Shown piece by piece: positions 1 through 12,000 of a DNA stretch of 64,000 nt (its first letter is position 1; every line of letters starts with the position of its first letter). The notes below the pieces were generated by a model that saw nothing but the letters and a program-made list of their open reading frames with translations, did not search any database and was not told the origin of the DNA. Made by a program: the position numbers and the translations under genes. Source of the DNA: Rhynchopus sp. YZ270_cl-10 (lineage: Eukaryota > Euglenozoa > Diplonemea > Diplonemida > Diplonemidae); NCBI GenBank assembly GCA_964035575.1, contig OZ037896.1, forward strand, positions 434,001-498,000, read 5' to 3'.

Positions 1-955
1 TTTTGAAAAAAGTATACTTTTTTTGAAATGAAACTTGAAAAAAAAAAAACTTTTGCAAACTTTACCCTGCCCAGAGAGGCAATCAGTAGAAGTAGAAAAT
101 ATAATTGCAAAGCGTCTTGTCAGAATTTTATTTATTTTTTTGTTTTGCAAATGGTGTGCTCTCTCTTCAAATTGGTAGGTGCAAAGGTTTGCAGTTTTTA
201 CAAAAAAAAAAAAAAAAAAAAAAAAAAGTAGATAAAAATCGGAGAAAAGATGGGGGTTTGCTAGGTGGTGCACACAAATCTTGCAAATTGGAAAAGGAAA
301 CACAACAAGACGACATAGATAACGAAAAAAACCCAAGAAAAAAAGAGTAGTTAAAAAAACGTACTAAAACGCAGCTCGGTCGTGCTCATACGTATGCAAT
401 CAGCTGGCTTGACTCCGCAAAAATAAAATAAAATGTGCTAAATAACCGAATGTGTCTTTGTGCTTGACAAACTAAAACCTTTCAAAAATAAAATTGTTTT
501 TTTTTTTGTTCCCTGGTTCCCTGTTCCCTTTGTTCACTTTTTGGGTGGTTTCTTTTTTGGTACCTCCCGCCTTCTTTTTTTCAGTATTTTTTTGAAAACA
601 ATACATAGTACACTTCTCTTCCACTTTCACTTTTACTGGAATGAATTTAATTGGACAAAAGAAAGAAAAAAAAAAGGGAGCCTTTTTTGTGGGTGATTTT
701 CCTCAAGGGAAAACACACCCAAAAGATACCCCTCCCTCGATGCCCCTCCTCTTGCGGGAAAAGCAAAATTGCGTTGACGCTTCCACACATCACCATGCCT
801 CTCACCCGTTGGGTGGTGGTTTGAAAATGTTTTTTTGTATGTTTTGAAAGTGCTTTTGTGCTCTGTTTAATTTTGCTTGATAGTTTTGTAGACGTGGGGT
901 TGGAGAGGAAGGGCGCGTTACTTTGTATTGAGATTACACAAATACACATACCATG

Positions 956-1042
956 CCCCTCACCTGTTGGGTAGTGGTGTTGCAGAGCACGGTTGGGGTG
1001 AACGACGTGACACTTCCGATCACAAAGTGGTGTGCGTAAAAA
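956..1042 (+). repeat. dispersed repeat, copy 1 of 2 (partner at 4490)
   Basis: A block with 'CAGAG(C/T)ACGGTTGG', then 'CGTGACACTT', then 'GTGTGCGTAAAAAA' occurs here and again at 4490-4572 in the same orientation with scattered mismatches. Function unknown. Confidence 0.6.
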
Positions 1043-1296
1043 AGAGGAAAAAAAAAAACGTACTGCGAAAGTAGAGCAAAAAAAAAAGGGGAGTGGGCCT
1101 ACTGCACGAGGACACAATGTCTCACGACATGACATAGCACATTTTTGACAAGCATTTTTATCGTTCACGCTTTTGCTTAGGTATTGTGCTTTTGTAATTG
1201 TCATGAGAAGTGTCGTCGTGTGTGTTGCCTGACCACCACCACCACCACCACCACCCCACTACTGCTAAGAGAGTTAGAACTATGTTTTTTTTTTTT

Positions 1297-1360
1297 GATA
1301 AATTGTTTGGAGTAGTATTGCCTCGGTTGTGTTGCCACAGTTTGTGCAATCTCCACTGTC
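1297..1360 (+). repeat. repeat family R2 copy
   Basis: R2 is about 65 bp, starts GATAAATTGTTGGAG and ends TGCAATCTCCAC. The ends can pair (GGAG...TTGC with GCAA...CTCC). This copy is followed by a T run and AG at about 1371-1372. Confidence 0.75.
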
Positions 1361-3340
1361 TTTTTTTTTTAGAATCATTTGTTCATTAGGTTATGTTCCC
1401 ATTTTTTGTCAACTATAATCTTGTTTTGTTCTCTTGTACACATTACACAGTACCCTTTCCTGGGATGCAGGCATAGCATTGCAGTTATAGATTTAAATTC
1501 TTATACCCTGTCTCCAGAATGTTCACACAGAAGAAAAAAACGAGAAAAAAAAAAGCGGGTTTTTTTAAAGGAAGCAGGGGTGCACACTGCATTGCTGTAT
1601 TGCTTTATTTCACCCTTGAAACCCTTGGAAAGGTAGGAGGCAAGCAAGAAAAAGAGCATTTACGTAAAAAGGGGGGAACCTTTTGTAGGAAGGGAAAAAT
1701 AGGGAGACCCTTTGAGGGGAAACTATTATTGTTTTCAAAAATAAGGGGGGAGGGTAGGACAATTTAATTCCGTTGGTTGCCGCTTTTTTTTGGGTCCCAA
1801 AAAATAAAAATTGGTATCTGAGTTTAAGGTAGTCCGATAAAAGAAAGAAACGAAATCAGAAAAAAATAATTTTTCGTTGATCGCGAGGTCCTCTTCACTG
1901 ACATACGAAAGGTCCTCAAGGACTCCGTATCCCTTCTCTTTGAACGCATACAACTCGAGCTTAAGGTCCGACAGGAAGGCTAAAACAACCATTTTTCGTT
2001 GATCGCACCGGATTTTTCTGGTGTGTGTACGAACAAAAATCAAAAAAAAAAAAAAATTCTGTGGATAAGTTGTTTCGTGTTTACATCGCTCTCACCAAAA
2101 AATTCGGGCACACTCAGATATGTTTTCATTTCCTCCCCAACCTTTGCAAGGCAGTTGTCAATTCATTGTCCTACCCTACTAATAACCATGCAAAGGGGTA
2201 TTTTAAAAAAAAAGTTCAAAACTTATTTATATGAGTCGGAGCTTAAGAACGCTCCAGATATAAACAACAACAAAAAAACGTTGACAGTGCAGACACGCCT
2301 CTCCGTTTTCATCGGGCGGATGCAAGGCACTGATAACAAAAAACAAAAAACTTTTTTGAAAAATAAAAAACCCCCAAACACAAGCACGACCCCCCTCGTC
2401 ACATCAAGCTCAACGCCACCACAGTACGTATCCGGCACACAATACTTATCTCTATGAATAGCTAATCTTCTATTTTGTGAGGGGGTAAAAAAAAACTTGA
2501 AAGATGAACTGGATGAGCCCTAATGGGTGCACAAAAAAACAGACGGACATTCCGGAAGGAAGACAGGACACATATGACGCAGAACCCCATCTTTTTTTTT
2601 TGTGGCGTTTTTGCTGTAGCATCACGACCACCTAGGTGCATACCCGCATTACAGTGTCTTTATTTCTTTCAAAAAAAAAAAAATACCTGCGATTCACTAA
2701 GAGAATGGAAAGTATTGAAAAAAAAAAAGTTAAGATGATTGCGAATGAGTCATCTTCGTTTCAAAAAGAGAAAAAAAGAAGAAAAAAAAAAAAGAGAGAA
2801 GAAGAAACAATCACACGAAATGGGTCAGTTGTTGCTCTACTGCTATTTAGTGACAAAAAAAAAAAAATGAGTGGCCAAAAGGGCTCTAAACCCCTTCGGT
2901 GCACTAAAAAAAAAAATGGCGGGTGTTTTTTGGAAGAAGGAATCTGAAGAAGGAACTGAAGGTTTTTGAATAACGTGGACAACACAAAAACATCGTACAC
3001 GGGACATGCACTTTGTTTCTGACAAATGTGTTTTTTTTTTTTTTTTTTTTTTTTTTGAAAAATTGTTGGAATAGTGAAGTTGCTAACAGTGCAAAGCTCC
3101 ACTTTCCCTTTTGCATTTTCCCCCAAAGGAGGGAAGGAGGAAGTTTTGAGGGCGTTAATTGGGTCGGCACATTCTGTTTTGTTTTTTTGGTCATCTTTAG
3201 CGCAGCTTGTTTTAGTTGGAATTTTGGGAAGGTGAGACGAAATGGGGAAAATGGGGACAACGGAAATATACTGCTCAGAGGGGAATGAACTTAGTGTCAA
3301 TCCTACCCTATTTTTCTTTTCTTTTTTTTTTTTTTTTATT

Positions 3341-3428
3341 CCTACAAGCGTAGCTTAAAGGAGAAATAGTTCCTCAGATACGGTCGCCAATCACCCCTCA
3401 AACAGGGTAATTGTGCGATCAACGAAAA
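3341..3428 (+). repeat. repeat family R6 copy
   Basis: Contains 'GATACGGTCGCCAATCA' flanked by 'GAGAAATAGTTCC' and 'ATCAACGAAA'. The same block is present in reverse orientation at about 33447-33555, inside an intron of the candidate gene at 32129-33986. Confidence 0.6.
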
Positions 3429-3478
3429 AACCTTTTTTCCTTTTACTTACCTATCAGAGTTACTATTTTTTTTTTTTT

Positions 3479-3548
3479 GATAAATTTTTCGAGGTAGTGT
3501 GTCGTTGCTTCGGTTGTGTTGCCACAGTTGTGCAATCTCCACTATCTC
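3479..3548 (+). repeat. repeat family R2 copy
   Basis: Diverged R2 copy: the core TCGGTTGTGTTGCCACAG and the terminal TGCAATCTCCAC are preserved. A long CT-rich tract follows. Confidence 0.7.
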
Positions 3549-3829
3549 CTCTCTCTCTTTACTTTTCCTTCCTCTTTTTTTTATTGTTAATCTAACGAAG
3601 GAAAGTGGGAGGGGGGGTGTGCAGAACTGGGGAATGAAATGGGATTTTTTTTGTCATTTTTGCCAATTGTTTCGGAGGCAAAAAAATTCACATTTTTAGA
3701 GAAAATGTGCTGTGTTTTGTCTATTTATAAAAAATACAAAAAAAAAGGGGGGAGTTGAGGTGAAGAAGTGACACACAATCACTGCTGTATGTAGGCATAC
3801 AGTTTTTCTTTTTTGATTTTTTTGATTTA

Positions 3830-4222
3830 CCGTAATCGTAAGAATTCTGGGGCGTAAAATTTTTGGGACGTAAATATTCTGGGACGTAACAAAACTGGGA
3901 CATTTTGGACTTTTTTAAACTTGGGACATTTTTACGTCCCAGAATATTTACGTCCCAGAATTGTCTGTGTGACCTTCCCCCCTCCCTCACCCATGCACTT
4001 CGGTGCAAACCCAAACATGCCCAACAAACAAGAAAAATATACATACTTGGGCCGGTTATGATCCCTCCGCCAACCAGCCGCACCCCACCACCCACACCCC
4101 CAAAAAATTGACAAGTACCCGGAAAACCGCCCGAACAATTCTGGGACGTAACAAAACTGGGACAATTGGGGAAAATCTGAAACTTGGGACATTTTTACGC
4201 CCCAGAATTTTTACGATTACGG
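3830..4222. mobile_element. MITE, 393 bp, TA target duplication
   Basis: The ends are inverted copies of CCGTAATCGTAA followed by A(A/G)ATTCTGGGGCG. Both sides carry the dinucleotide TA (3828-3829 and 4223-4224). The interior has further inverted and direct copies of 'TTCTGGGACGTAA'. No transposase is encoded. TIR plus TA duplication fits a Tc1/mariner-type non-autonomous element (inference). Confidence 0.8.
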
Positions 4223-4233
4223 TATTTTTTTTT

Positions 4234-4300
4234 TTGGAAAAATTGGGGTAGTGTAGTTTGCCTCGGGTTGTGTTGCCACAGTTTTGTGCAATCTCCCACT
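4234..4300 (+). repeat. repeat family R2 copy
   Basis: R2 copy starting GAAAAATTGGGG and ending TGCAATCTCCCACT, lying 11 bp after the MITE. Confidence 0.7.
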
Positions 4301-4489
4301 TTAGTTTACCCCCTCTCCTTTCAAACGCGGGAAAAAAAATGTGAAGACAAATGATAGTTCGCTTTCCGCACACTACAGCCATCCAACAAAGGTTGGTGGG
4401 GTAAAAAGGTTGGTGGGTAAAAACAGTGGTGGATTTGGGGGCAAAAAAGGATTGTTACCCCAACCCTTGTTGGATGACTGTATCTCACA

Positions 4490-4572
4490 CTTGTAGGGGT
4501 GGCGTGCAGAGTACGGTTGGATGAAGTGAATGCCGTGACACTTTCCGCTCACAAAAGTAGTGTGCGTAAAAA
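4490..4572 (+). repeat. dispersed repeat, copy 2 of 2 (partner at 956)
   Basis: Same blocks as at 956-1042: 'CAGAGTACGGTTGG', 'CCGTGACACTTTCCG', 'GTGTGCGTAAAAAA'. Confidence 0.6.
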
Positions 4573-5261
4573 ATAAAATAAAATAGAAACTTTGAATGTG
4601 ATAAAATGCGTCTTGGTCACATACACACACCACTTCAAGTTAAAATAAATTTCCCAACACTGCTGGTTTGCAGAGAGAACGAGAAACAGAAGAGCACGCT
4701 CAATATATTTTTTTTCAGGAAGGAAAAATAAAACCCCTTTGGATGCCATAAACACTAAAAAAAAACACCAAGTTTTCAAAAATAAAAATAAAAACATCAA
4801 CAAAATCGCTGGACGAATGAAAACGGACCTGAATAGGGGTTCCCTGAAACGAGAGAGAAAAAAAAAATTTTTTTTTGTTTGATGAGTTTTGGTAAAGGAA
4901 TAAGTTTTTGTTTTTGTTTTTGGTTTTTGGTTTTTGCGTGACCCTGCTTTCCCCCCGACTTTTTTTTTTGTACCAAACACGGGTGTACAGATGTACCTTT
5001 TAATGGGGCGCATACCTTCCCAAGAGCAAACAGAGAAGAGAAAAAAAAGTTTGAAAATCAACCGAAGACTCTCTCTCGATCAGTTACCTTAGCAAAAAGA
5101 ACACTTGGAAAGATGCATACAGCGCACAAAAGGGCGTGCGAACACCTTTTCCATCAGAGAAAAGAAAAAGAAGAAAAACAGAACCGGGCACCAGCAACCA
5201 GTTGTTCTACAAAAAAAGTATCCAACCACCGGCAGAATTCTGTCGAAAGGAAAGAAAAAAG

Positions 5262-5338
5262 CTGAAAGTGCAAACGCCTCACCCGGGGGGGACAGCTGAC
5301 ACTGGTTCTCCGCGGGTTTAAATCGAACCCCCAGGAAG
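5262..5338. repeat. repeat family R4 copy with hairpin
   Basis: Shared with 39731-39808: 'GTGCAAA(A)CGCCTC', then 'CTGACACT', then 'CCGCGGGT' and a C-run able to pair with the preceding G-run. The reverse strand has a weak tRNA B-box resemblance (GGTTCGATTTA) but no tRNA fold is seen. Confidence 0.6.
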
Positions 5339-5363
5339 CAAAAAAAAAGACAAAACAAAAAGG

Positions 5364-5394
5364 GTTTATAAGATAACTCTGTTTTGTCACCTTA
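5364..5394 (-). repeat. degenerate repeat family R1 copy
   Basis: Plus-strand GTTTATAAGATAA...TTTTGTCACCTTA keeps the two ends of R1 but lacks the central hairpin. Confidence 0.5.
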
Positions 5395-5641
5395 AAGACA
5401 ATGAAAAATGAAAATGAGCATCAAGAAAGAGAGAGAGAAAGCACACCACTGGCCCGCACTCTCCAAAAGAAATAACCTCTGGAAGAAAAAAACAATTACA
5501 GGGTTATTTAAAAATAAACTGCTTTGCCTTAGTTAAAAAAATGCGCTGGGGGAAACCTTTGTTCTTCGTTTTGCCATTTTTATTGTCGACTGACTGATTT
5601 CTTTTTGTATCAGGCCAGATTTTTCAATTGCGTGCGCTTTT

Positions 5642-5698
5642 TTTGAAAACTTGTTTGTTTGTATCAGTGTAGCCACCCCCTGAGGATGAGCTTCCACA
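5642..5698 (-). repeat. repeat family R3 copy
   Basis: On the plus strand: TTGAAAACTTGTTTG, then TATCAGTGTAG(C)CACC, then GAGGATGAGCTTCCAC. Shared with 19165-19217 and, in shorter form, with 33726-33762; both of those are in introns. Confidence 0.65.
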
Positions 5699-5990
5699 AA
5701 ACTATTTTAAAAAAACGCATTGTAAATCTGACAATCTGATTCATTAAATCAACAGAGTTAGACACTTGATATCCGATTTTTTTTTTTCCGAATTTCCAAA
5801 AAAACCCCTCCCCACCCTCCTCTCCCTCTCCGAAAATTTCGAGAACCAGCGTGATTCCCCCCCCTCCTCCTCCCCCATATTTATAAAAGAACCCCTTTCT
5901 CCCTTTTCGTTCGAAATACACCATTCCCCCCCCCCCCCCCCCCCACTGAGGTTCCCCCCCTAACTCTCAACCCTCCTCAAATCCATTTTT

Positions 5991-6053
5991 GATAAATTGT
6001 TGAAGTGTAGTTGCCTCGGGTTGTGTTGCCACAGTTGTGCAATCTCCACTGTC
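5991..6053 (+). repeat. repeat family R2 copy, near consensus
   Basis: Best R2 copy: GATAAATTGTTGAAG, GTAGTTGCCTCGGG, TTGTGTTGCCACAG, TTGTGCAATCTCCAC, then GTC, a T/C tract and CAG at 6080-6082. It begins 26 bp beyond the stop codon of the minus-strand mucin-like gene. Confidence 0.8.
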
Positions 6054-6078
6054 TTTTTTTTCCCCCATTTCATTCTTA

Positions 6079-9000
6079 TCAGAAATCATGATGCATTCCG
6101 AGGGATGGCAGCATTACGTCGTGAGATGGCTGCGGAAGCCCTTCTGAAGCAGGACTCATCACAGGGATGAATTCTGGGCTAAGCCCTGCCACGATAAGCC
6201 CTTCCCGTTCGTTCGCCTCTTCAATGCTAATTTTTTTCCGCGGGCTGCTGATGCCCCCTACGCCACTCCAGGCGCTTTCGGGGCTCACGCTAATGGTTGC
6301 CTGCACCACAGAGGACTTATACACGCCAAACGACACCACTAACTCATTCAACGGCTCCAAGGTGTCGTACCCCTCAAACGACAACGAAATCTTCCGCATA
6401 CTGTAGTTCCGCGCCTTTGACACTGCCTTCTTCAGATCCTTTACTGTCAGGTGCGCGCCGTATGGGACTTCAATTTCGAATCCATGGCCACGGATTTTAA
6501 TGTGCCCAGAATCCTTTTTGAGGCTTTCTCTTTCAACACGGAACTGCCGATACGCTCTCGACTCATGACAGGTTCGGTACAACCTGAAGAGGTCGGGGCA
6601 GGCGACATATACCTCTCGCGGGGTCAGTCTGGTTTCGGTTGCAGATCTCATATTGCGGACGGTTGACATCACAATGTTGAGAAGTGCGGAGGTCATATCA
6701 TCCCCGGTCACCTCTCTCGCAGACCCCCTGCGTGTGTATTGTAGAACCAGGTCGACGATGGCAGCACCTTTCACACCAATTTCTACACGGTGTCCAACAA
6801 GCGCTGCAAGGTCGTGCTCCTCGCTATCTAGGTCAAGAGAAGTGTCGGTCACAGCGTTGGAGGGTGAAGGGAGTCTGCCTGCGGCGGAGGCGGCCCGCAT
6901 ATGGGCCTTATACTTCTTGTATGCGAGGGTCTCCTTGAATGCGTCAGCGATGCGCAGCAGCTCTGCATGTTCCTCTTCGAAGCCCCCTCGTGAGGCGGTC
7001 CTCCCCTTCGCCGCTGCTGCCGATGCGTACTGCCGTTGTACAGCTTTCTTCGCACGCAGCACTTCAATGACCTTCACCATCTCCGCCACCTCCTGTGAAG
7101 TAGGGGATGTTGCCCCGCGCCATGGTCCCGGGGGTGGTGGTGCTAGTGCGGGGAAGTGCTGGACCTGCGAGTCCCCCATGCCTTGGGAGGAGATGCGGCT
7201 GTGCACCAACCCGCCAGCAGAGAGAGAGGGTGGCGCAAAGGAGTGGGTCTGCAGGAGGCTGTGTGCGGAGCGGGAGCGTTCGGGGTCCTCTGGGGTGAGG
7301 ATGCGTGGGGGGCGCTTTTGGCGTGGTGCGGCGGCGGGGGGTGCTGCTGCTGCTGCTGCTGCTGCTGCGACGGGAACCGCAGCTTCAGCCTGTTGGACGG
7401 CACGGATATCGTCGAAGGGGTTCTGAGGCTCCTGTGTAGGTGAGCGGTGTGGTTGTTCCTGTGGAGGCGACGGTGGTGGTAGTGGCGCGCCCTCCCTCGG
7501 CGCTGCGCCCGCACCGTACTCAACATCCTGCGGGGGGGTACGGTTGCGTGGGTTCCCCTCAATGTCCTCAAAGTCGTCGTGGCATTCCTCATCGCCCGTC
7601 TCGCTTACGCGGCGTGAGATGCGCCCTTTGCTGCGCAAATACAACACAACAATGACAACACTGCAGAGCAGCAGCACACCAAGCAGAGAGGCAATGAGGA
7701 TGATCGACGTAGTGTTGCTGAAGACGCCGTCGTCGCTGTCACCGGTGCTGTGGGAGAAGGTTGAAAAGGGGGTGTGTGGAGATGGGTGGTGTGTTGCATA
7801 CACAGTGGCCGGTGTCTCCGTGCTGCTGTCGACAGAGAGCACGCCTATGTTCGATGTGTCGACGCCGATGGCTGTGAGGTCCGTCACCAGCGCACTTTGC
7901 AGAACTGCCTCATTGTCGCCTGAGATGCGGGCGAGGACCTGTAGAGTGGTGTGTTGTGTTGTCGGCTTGCCTGTCATATAGAACTTCAGGAGTTGTGCAT
8001 CCTGTGTGCTGGCAGTGTTGTGGCATACCGTATCGCTAGGTTCCTCTGAGAACAGCTGGAACGTAATACGCGCCACACCCTCGGAGTCCGCCGTTTGCAA
8101 TGCAGCCGCAGATCTCTCAGCGGACAGAGACACAAGCTGTGGTGGGGTGTTGGGATGCAGGTCAATGTGGATGATGCGTCATACCTTCCAGACACCTCCC
8201 GTGCGATAGTAGTAAGGGTAGATGGCCATGTTCTCAACGAGTACCTGGGGGTGAGGTAGGTTTTAGATGACCAGACAAATACTGCGTGCTTAACTAACAG
8301 ACTAACATACCTGCATGAGTCTTGCCAGTGCCGCAATGATGACATTGCGGACCGAGCTCAGCCCCAAGTCCGCAATAGTGAGTCCGAACAGAAACAATTG
8401 CACCGTGATAGGCCCGTACACACTAGGTGTAGGCGTAGCAGGTGGTACAAGAGTGTCAGGAGCGACTGTGCTCGGCGCAGCAGTGGGTACACGCGTGACA
8501 ACAGCAGGTACATCAGTGGCAGGAATTCCTGTCGCAGGCACATCAGTGACGGGAATACCCGTATCCGGTGCCACAGTGTCATTCACTGGAGCCCCAGTGT
8601 CAGGCACATTTGTGTCAGGAACGTTGGTTTCGTTGACAGGTGTGTCAGTATCAGGAACATCGGTTTCGGGTACGTCAGTGTCGTTAACTGGTGTGTCAGT
8701 AATAGGCACATCCGTCATCGGTACGTCCGTGTCCGGGACAGCAGTATCATTAACTGGCACAGCAGTGTCTGGGATATCGGTCATCGGAACGTCCGTCTCG
8801 GGAACGTCAGTGTCATTGGCAGGTGACTCTGTCTCAGGCACATCCGTCTCGGGAACGTCTGTTTCGTTAACTGGTGCATCAGTCATTGGAACGTCTGTCT
8901 CAGGTGCGTCCGTCTCGGGAACGTCAGTGTCGTTGACAGGTACATCGGTGTCCGGCACATCCGTCATAGGAACATCTGTCTCAGGTGCATCCGTGTCGGG

Positions 9001-12000
9001 AATGTTTGTTTCGTTGACAGGTGAGTCCGTGTCAGGCACGTCGGTCATTGGTGTATCCGTGTCTGGAACATCAGTTTCGTTGACAGGTGAGTCTGTCTCA
9101 GTCGCATCAGTCACGGGAACATCTGTCTCAGGTACATCGGTGTCGGGAATGTCTGTTTCGTTGACAGGCGCATCAGTGTCCGGGACATCCGTCTCAGGTA
9201 CATCCGTGTCGGGAACATCGGTATCGTTGACAGGCGAGTCGGTCTCAGGCACATCGGTCTCGGGGACGTCAGTGTCGTTGACAGGAGCATCAGTGTCTGG
9301 GACATCCGTCATCGGTACGTCTGTCTCGGGAACATCAGTTTCGTTGACTGGCGAGTCTGTCTCAGGCGCATCAGTCACGGGAACATCTGTCTCAGGTACA
9401 TCGGTCTCGGGAATGTCTGTTTCGTTAACTGGTGAGTCCGTGTCAGGCACGTCGGTCATTGGCGCATCCGTGTCGGGAACATCGGTATCGTTGACAGGCG
9501 AGTCAGTCTCGGGAACGTCTGTCTCAGGTGCATCCGTGTTTGGAACGTCAGTGTCGTTGACGGGTGAGTCTGTGTCAGGCACATCAGTCATGGGAACGTC
9601 TGTCTCAGGTGCATCCGTATCGGGAATGTCTGTTTCGTTGACTGGTGAGTCCGTTTCAGGCACATCTGTCATTGGTGTATCCGTGTCGGGAACATCGGTA
9701 TCGTTGACAGGCGAGTCGGTCTCAGGCACATCGGTCTCGGGGACGTCAGTGTCGTTGACAGGAGCATCAGTGTCTGGGACATCCGTCATCGGTACGTCTG
9801 TCTCGGGAACATCAGTTTCGTTGACTGGCGAGTCTGTCTCAGGCGCATCAGTCACGGGAACATCTGTCTCAGGTACATCGGTCTCGGGAATGTCTGTTTC
9901 GTTAACTGGTGAGTCCGTGTCAGGCACGTCGGTCATTGGCGCATCCGTGTCGGGAACATCGGTATCGTTGACAGGCGAGTCCGTCTCAGGCACATCGGTC
10001 TCGGGAACGTCAGTGTCGTTGGCAGGCGCATCAGTGTCCGGGACATCCGTCATCGGTACATCCGTCTCAGGTACATCTGTCTCGTTGACAGGTGAGTCTG
10101 TCTCAGGCGCATCAGTCACGGGAACATCTGTCTCAGGTACATCGGTCTCGGGAATGTCTGTTTCGTTAACTGGTGAGTCCGTGTCAGGCACGTCGGTCAT
10201 TGGCGCATCCGTGTCGGGAACATCGGTATCGTTGACAGGCGAGTCAGTCTCGGGAACGTCTGTCTCAGGTGCATCCGTGTTTGGAACGTCAGTGTCGTTG
10301 ACGGGTGAGTCTGTGTCAGGCACATCAGTCATGGGAACGTCTGTCTCAGGTGCATCCGTATCGGGAATGTCTGTTTCGTTGACTGGTGAGTCCGTTTCAG
10401 GCACATCTGTCATTGGTGTATCCGTGTCGGGAACATCGGTATCGTTGACAGGCGAGTCGGTCTCAGGCACATCGGTCTCGGGGACGTCAGTGTCGTTGAC
10501 AGGAGCATCAGTGTCTGGGACATCCGTCATCGGTACGTCTGTCTCGGGAACATCAGTTTCGTTGACTGGCGAGTCTGTCTCGGGCGCATCAGTCATTGGC
10601 ACATCCGTGTCGGGAACGTCGGTGTCGTTTACAGGAGCATCGGTGTCCGGGACATCAGTCATCGGTACGTCCGTCTCAGGTACATCTGTTTCGTTTACAG
10701 GTGAGTTCGTCTCGGGAACATCAGTCTCAGGTGCGTCCGTATCGGGAACGTCAGTGTCGTTGACAGGCACATCGGTGTCCGGGACATCCGTAATTGGTAC
10801 ATCAGTCTCAGGTACATCTGTGTCGTTGACAGGTGAGTTCGTGTCAGGCACATCGGTCTCGGGAACGTCTGTCTCAGGTGCATCCGTATCGGGAATGTCT
10901 GTTTCGTTGACAGGCGCATCAGTGTCCGGGACATCCGTCTCAGGTACATCCGTGTCGGGAACATCGGTATCGTTGACAGGCGAGTCCGTCTCAGGCACAT
11001 CGGTCTCGGGGACGTCAGTGTCGTTGGCAGGCACATCAGTGTCCGGGACATCCGTCATCGGTACGTCTGTCTCGGGAACATCAGTTTCGTTGACAGGTGA
11101 GTCTGTCTCAGGCGCATCAGTTACGGGAATGTCGGTTTCATTTGCTGGTGTGTCGGTCTCAGGCACATCGGTCTCGGGAACGTCTGTCTCAGGTGCATCC
11201 GTATCGGGAATGTCTGTTTCGTTGACAGGCACATCAGTGTCCGGGACATCCGTCATCGGTACGTCCGTCTCAGGTACATCTGTTTCGTTGACAGGTGAGT
11301 CCGTGTCAGGCACGTCTGTCATTGGTATATCCGTGTCGGGAACATCGGTATCGTTGACAGGCGAGTCTGTCTCAGGCACATCGGTCTCGGGAACGTCAGT
11401 GTCGTTGACAGGCGCCTCAGTGTCCGGGACATCCGTCATCGGTACGTCTGTCTCAGGTGCATCCGTTTCGTTGACAGGTGAGTTCGTCTCGGGAACATCA
11501 GTCTCAGGTACATCCGTCTCGGGAACGTCAGTGTCGTTGACGGGTGAGTCTGTGTGAGGGACATCAGTCATTGGAACGTCTGTCTCAGGTGCATCCGTAT
11601 CGGGAATGTCTGTTTCGTTGACTGGTGAGTCCGTTTCAGGCACATCTGTCATTGGTGTATCCGTGTCGGGAACATCGGTATCGTTGACAGGCGAGTCTGT
11701 CTCAGGTGCGTCGGTCTCGGGAATGTCAGTGTCGTTGACAGGCACATCAGTGTCCGGGACATCCGTAATTGGTACATCAGTCTCAGGTACATCTGTGTCG
11801 TTGACAGGTGAGTTTGTGTCAGGCACATCGGTCTCGGGAACGTCTGTCTCAGGTACATCCGTATCGGGAATGTCTGTTTCGTTGACAGGCGCATCAGTGT
11901 CCGGCACATCCGTCTCAGGTACATCCGTGTCGGGAATGTCTGTTTCGTTGACAGGTGAGTTCGTCTCGGGAACATCAGTCTCAGGTACATCTGTGTCGGG

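Larger units (their letters stand above)
1..6078. other. gene-poor, low-complexity region
   Basis: No open frame here shows protein-like composition; all are short and full of Lys, Phe or Pro runs from homopolymers. The region holds A/T runs (for example 199-226 and 3031-3056), an ACC run near 1229-1255, C runs near 5927-5946, one MITE and several dispersed repeats listed separately. Plus-strand repeat copies at 1297, 3479, 4234 and 5991 are each followed by pyrimidine-rich DNA and an AG, so unrecognised short exons on the plus strand cannot be excluded. Confidence 0.6.

Noticed and set aside
5262-5338. tRNA gene suggested by a B-box-like GGTTCGATTTA
   Set aside because: No acceptor stem, anticodon arm or A box could be folded; kept only as a dispersed repeat.
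7156-7443. Plus-strand Cys-run protein at the GCT/CTG repeat
   Set aside because: Shadow of the poly-Ala coding triplets of the mucin-like gene.
8315-11557. 1080-codon plus-strand frame of SGTSVSLTG-type repeats
   Set aside because: Exact shadow of the minus-strand coding repeat; no independent start context or domain.
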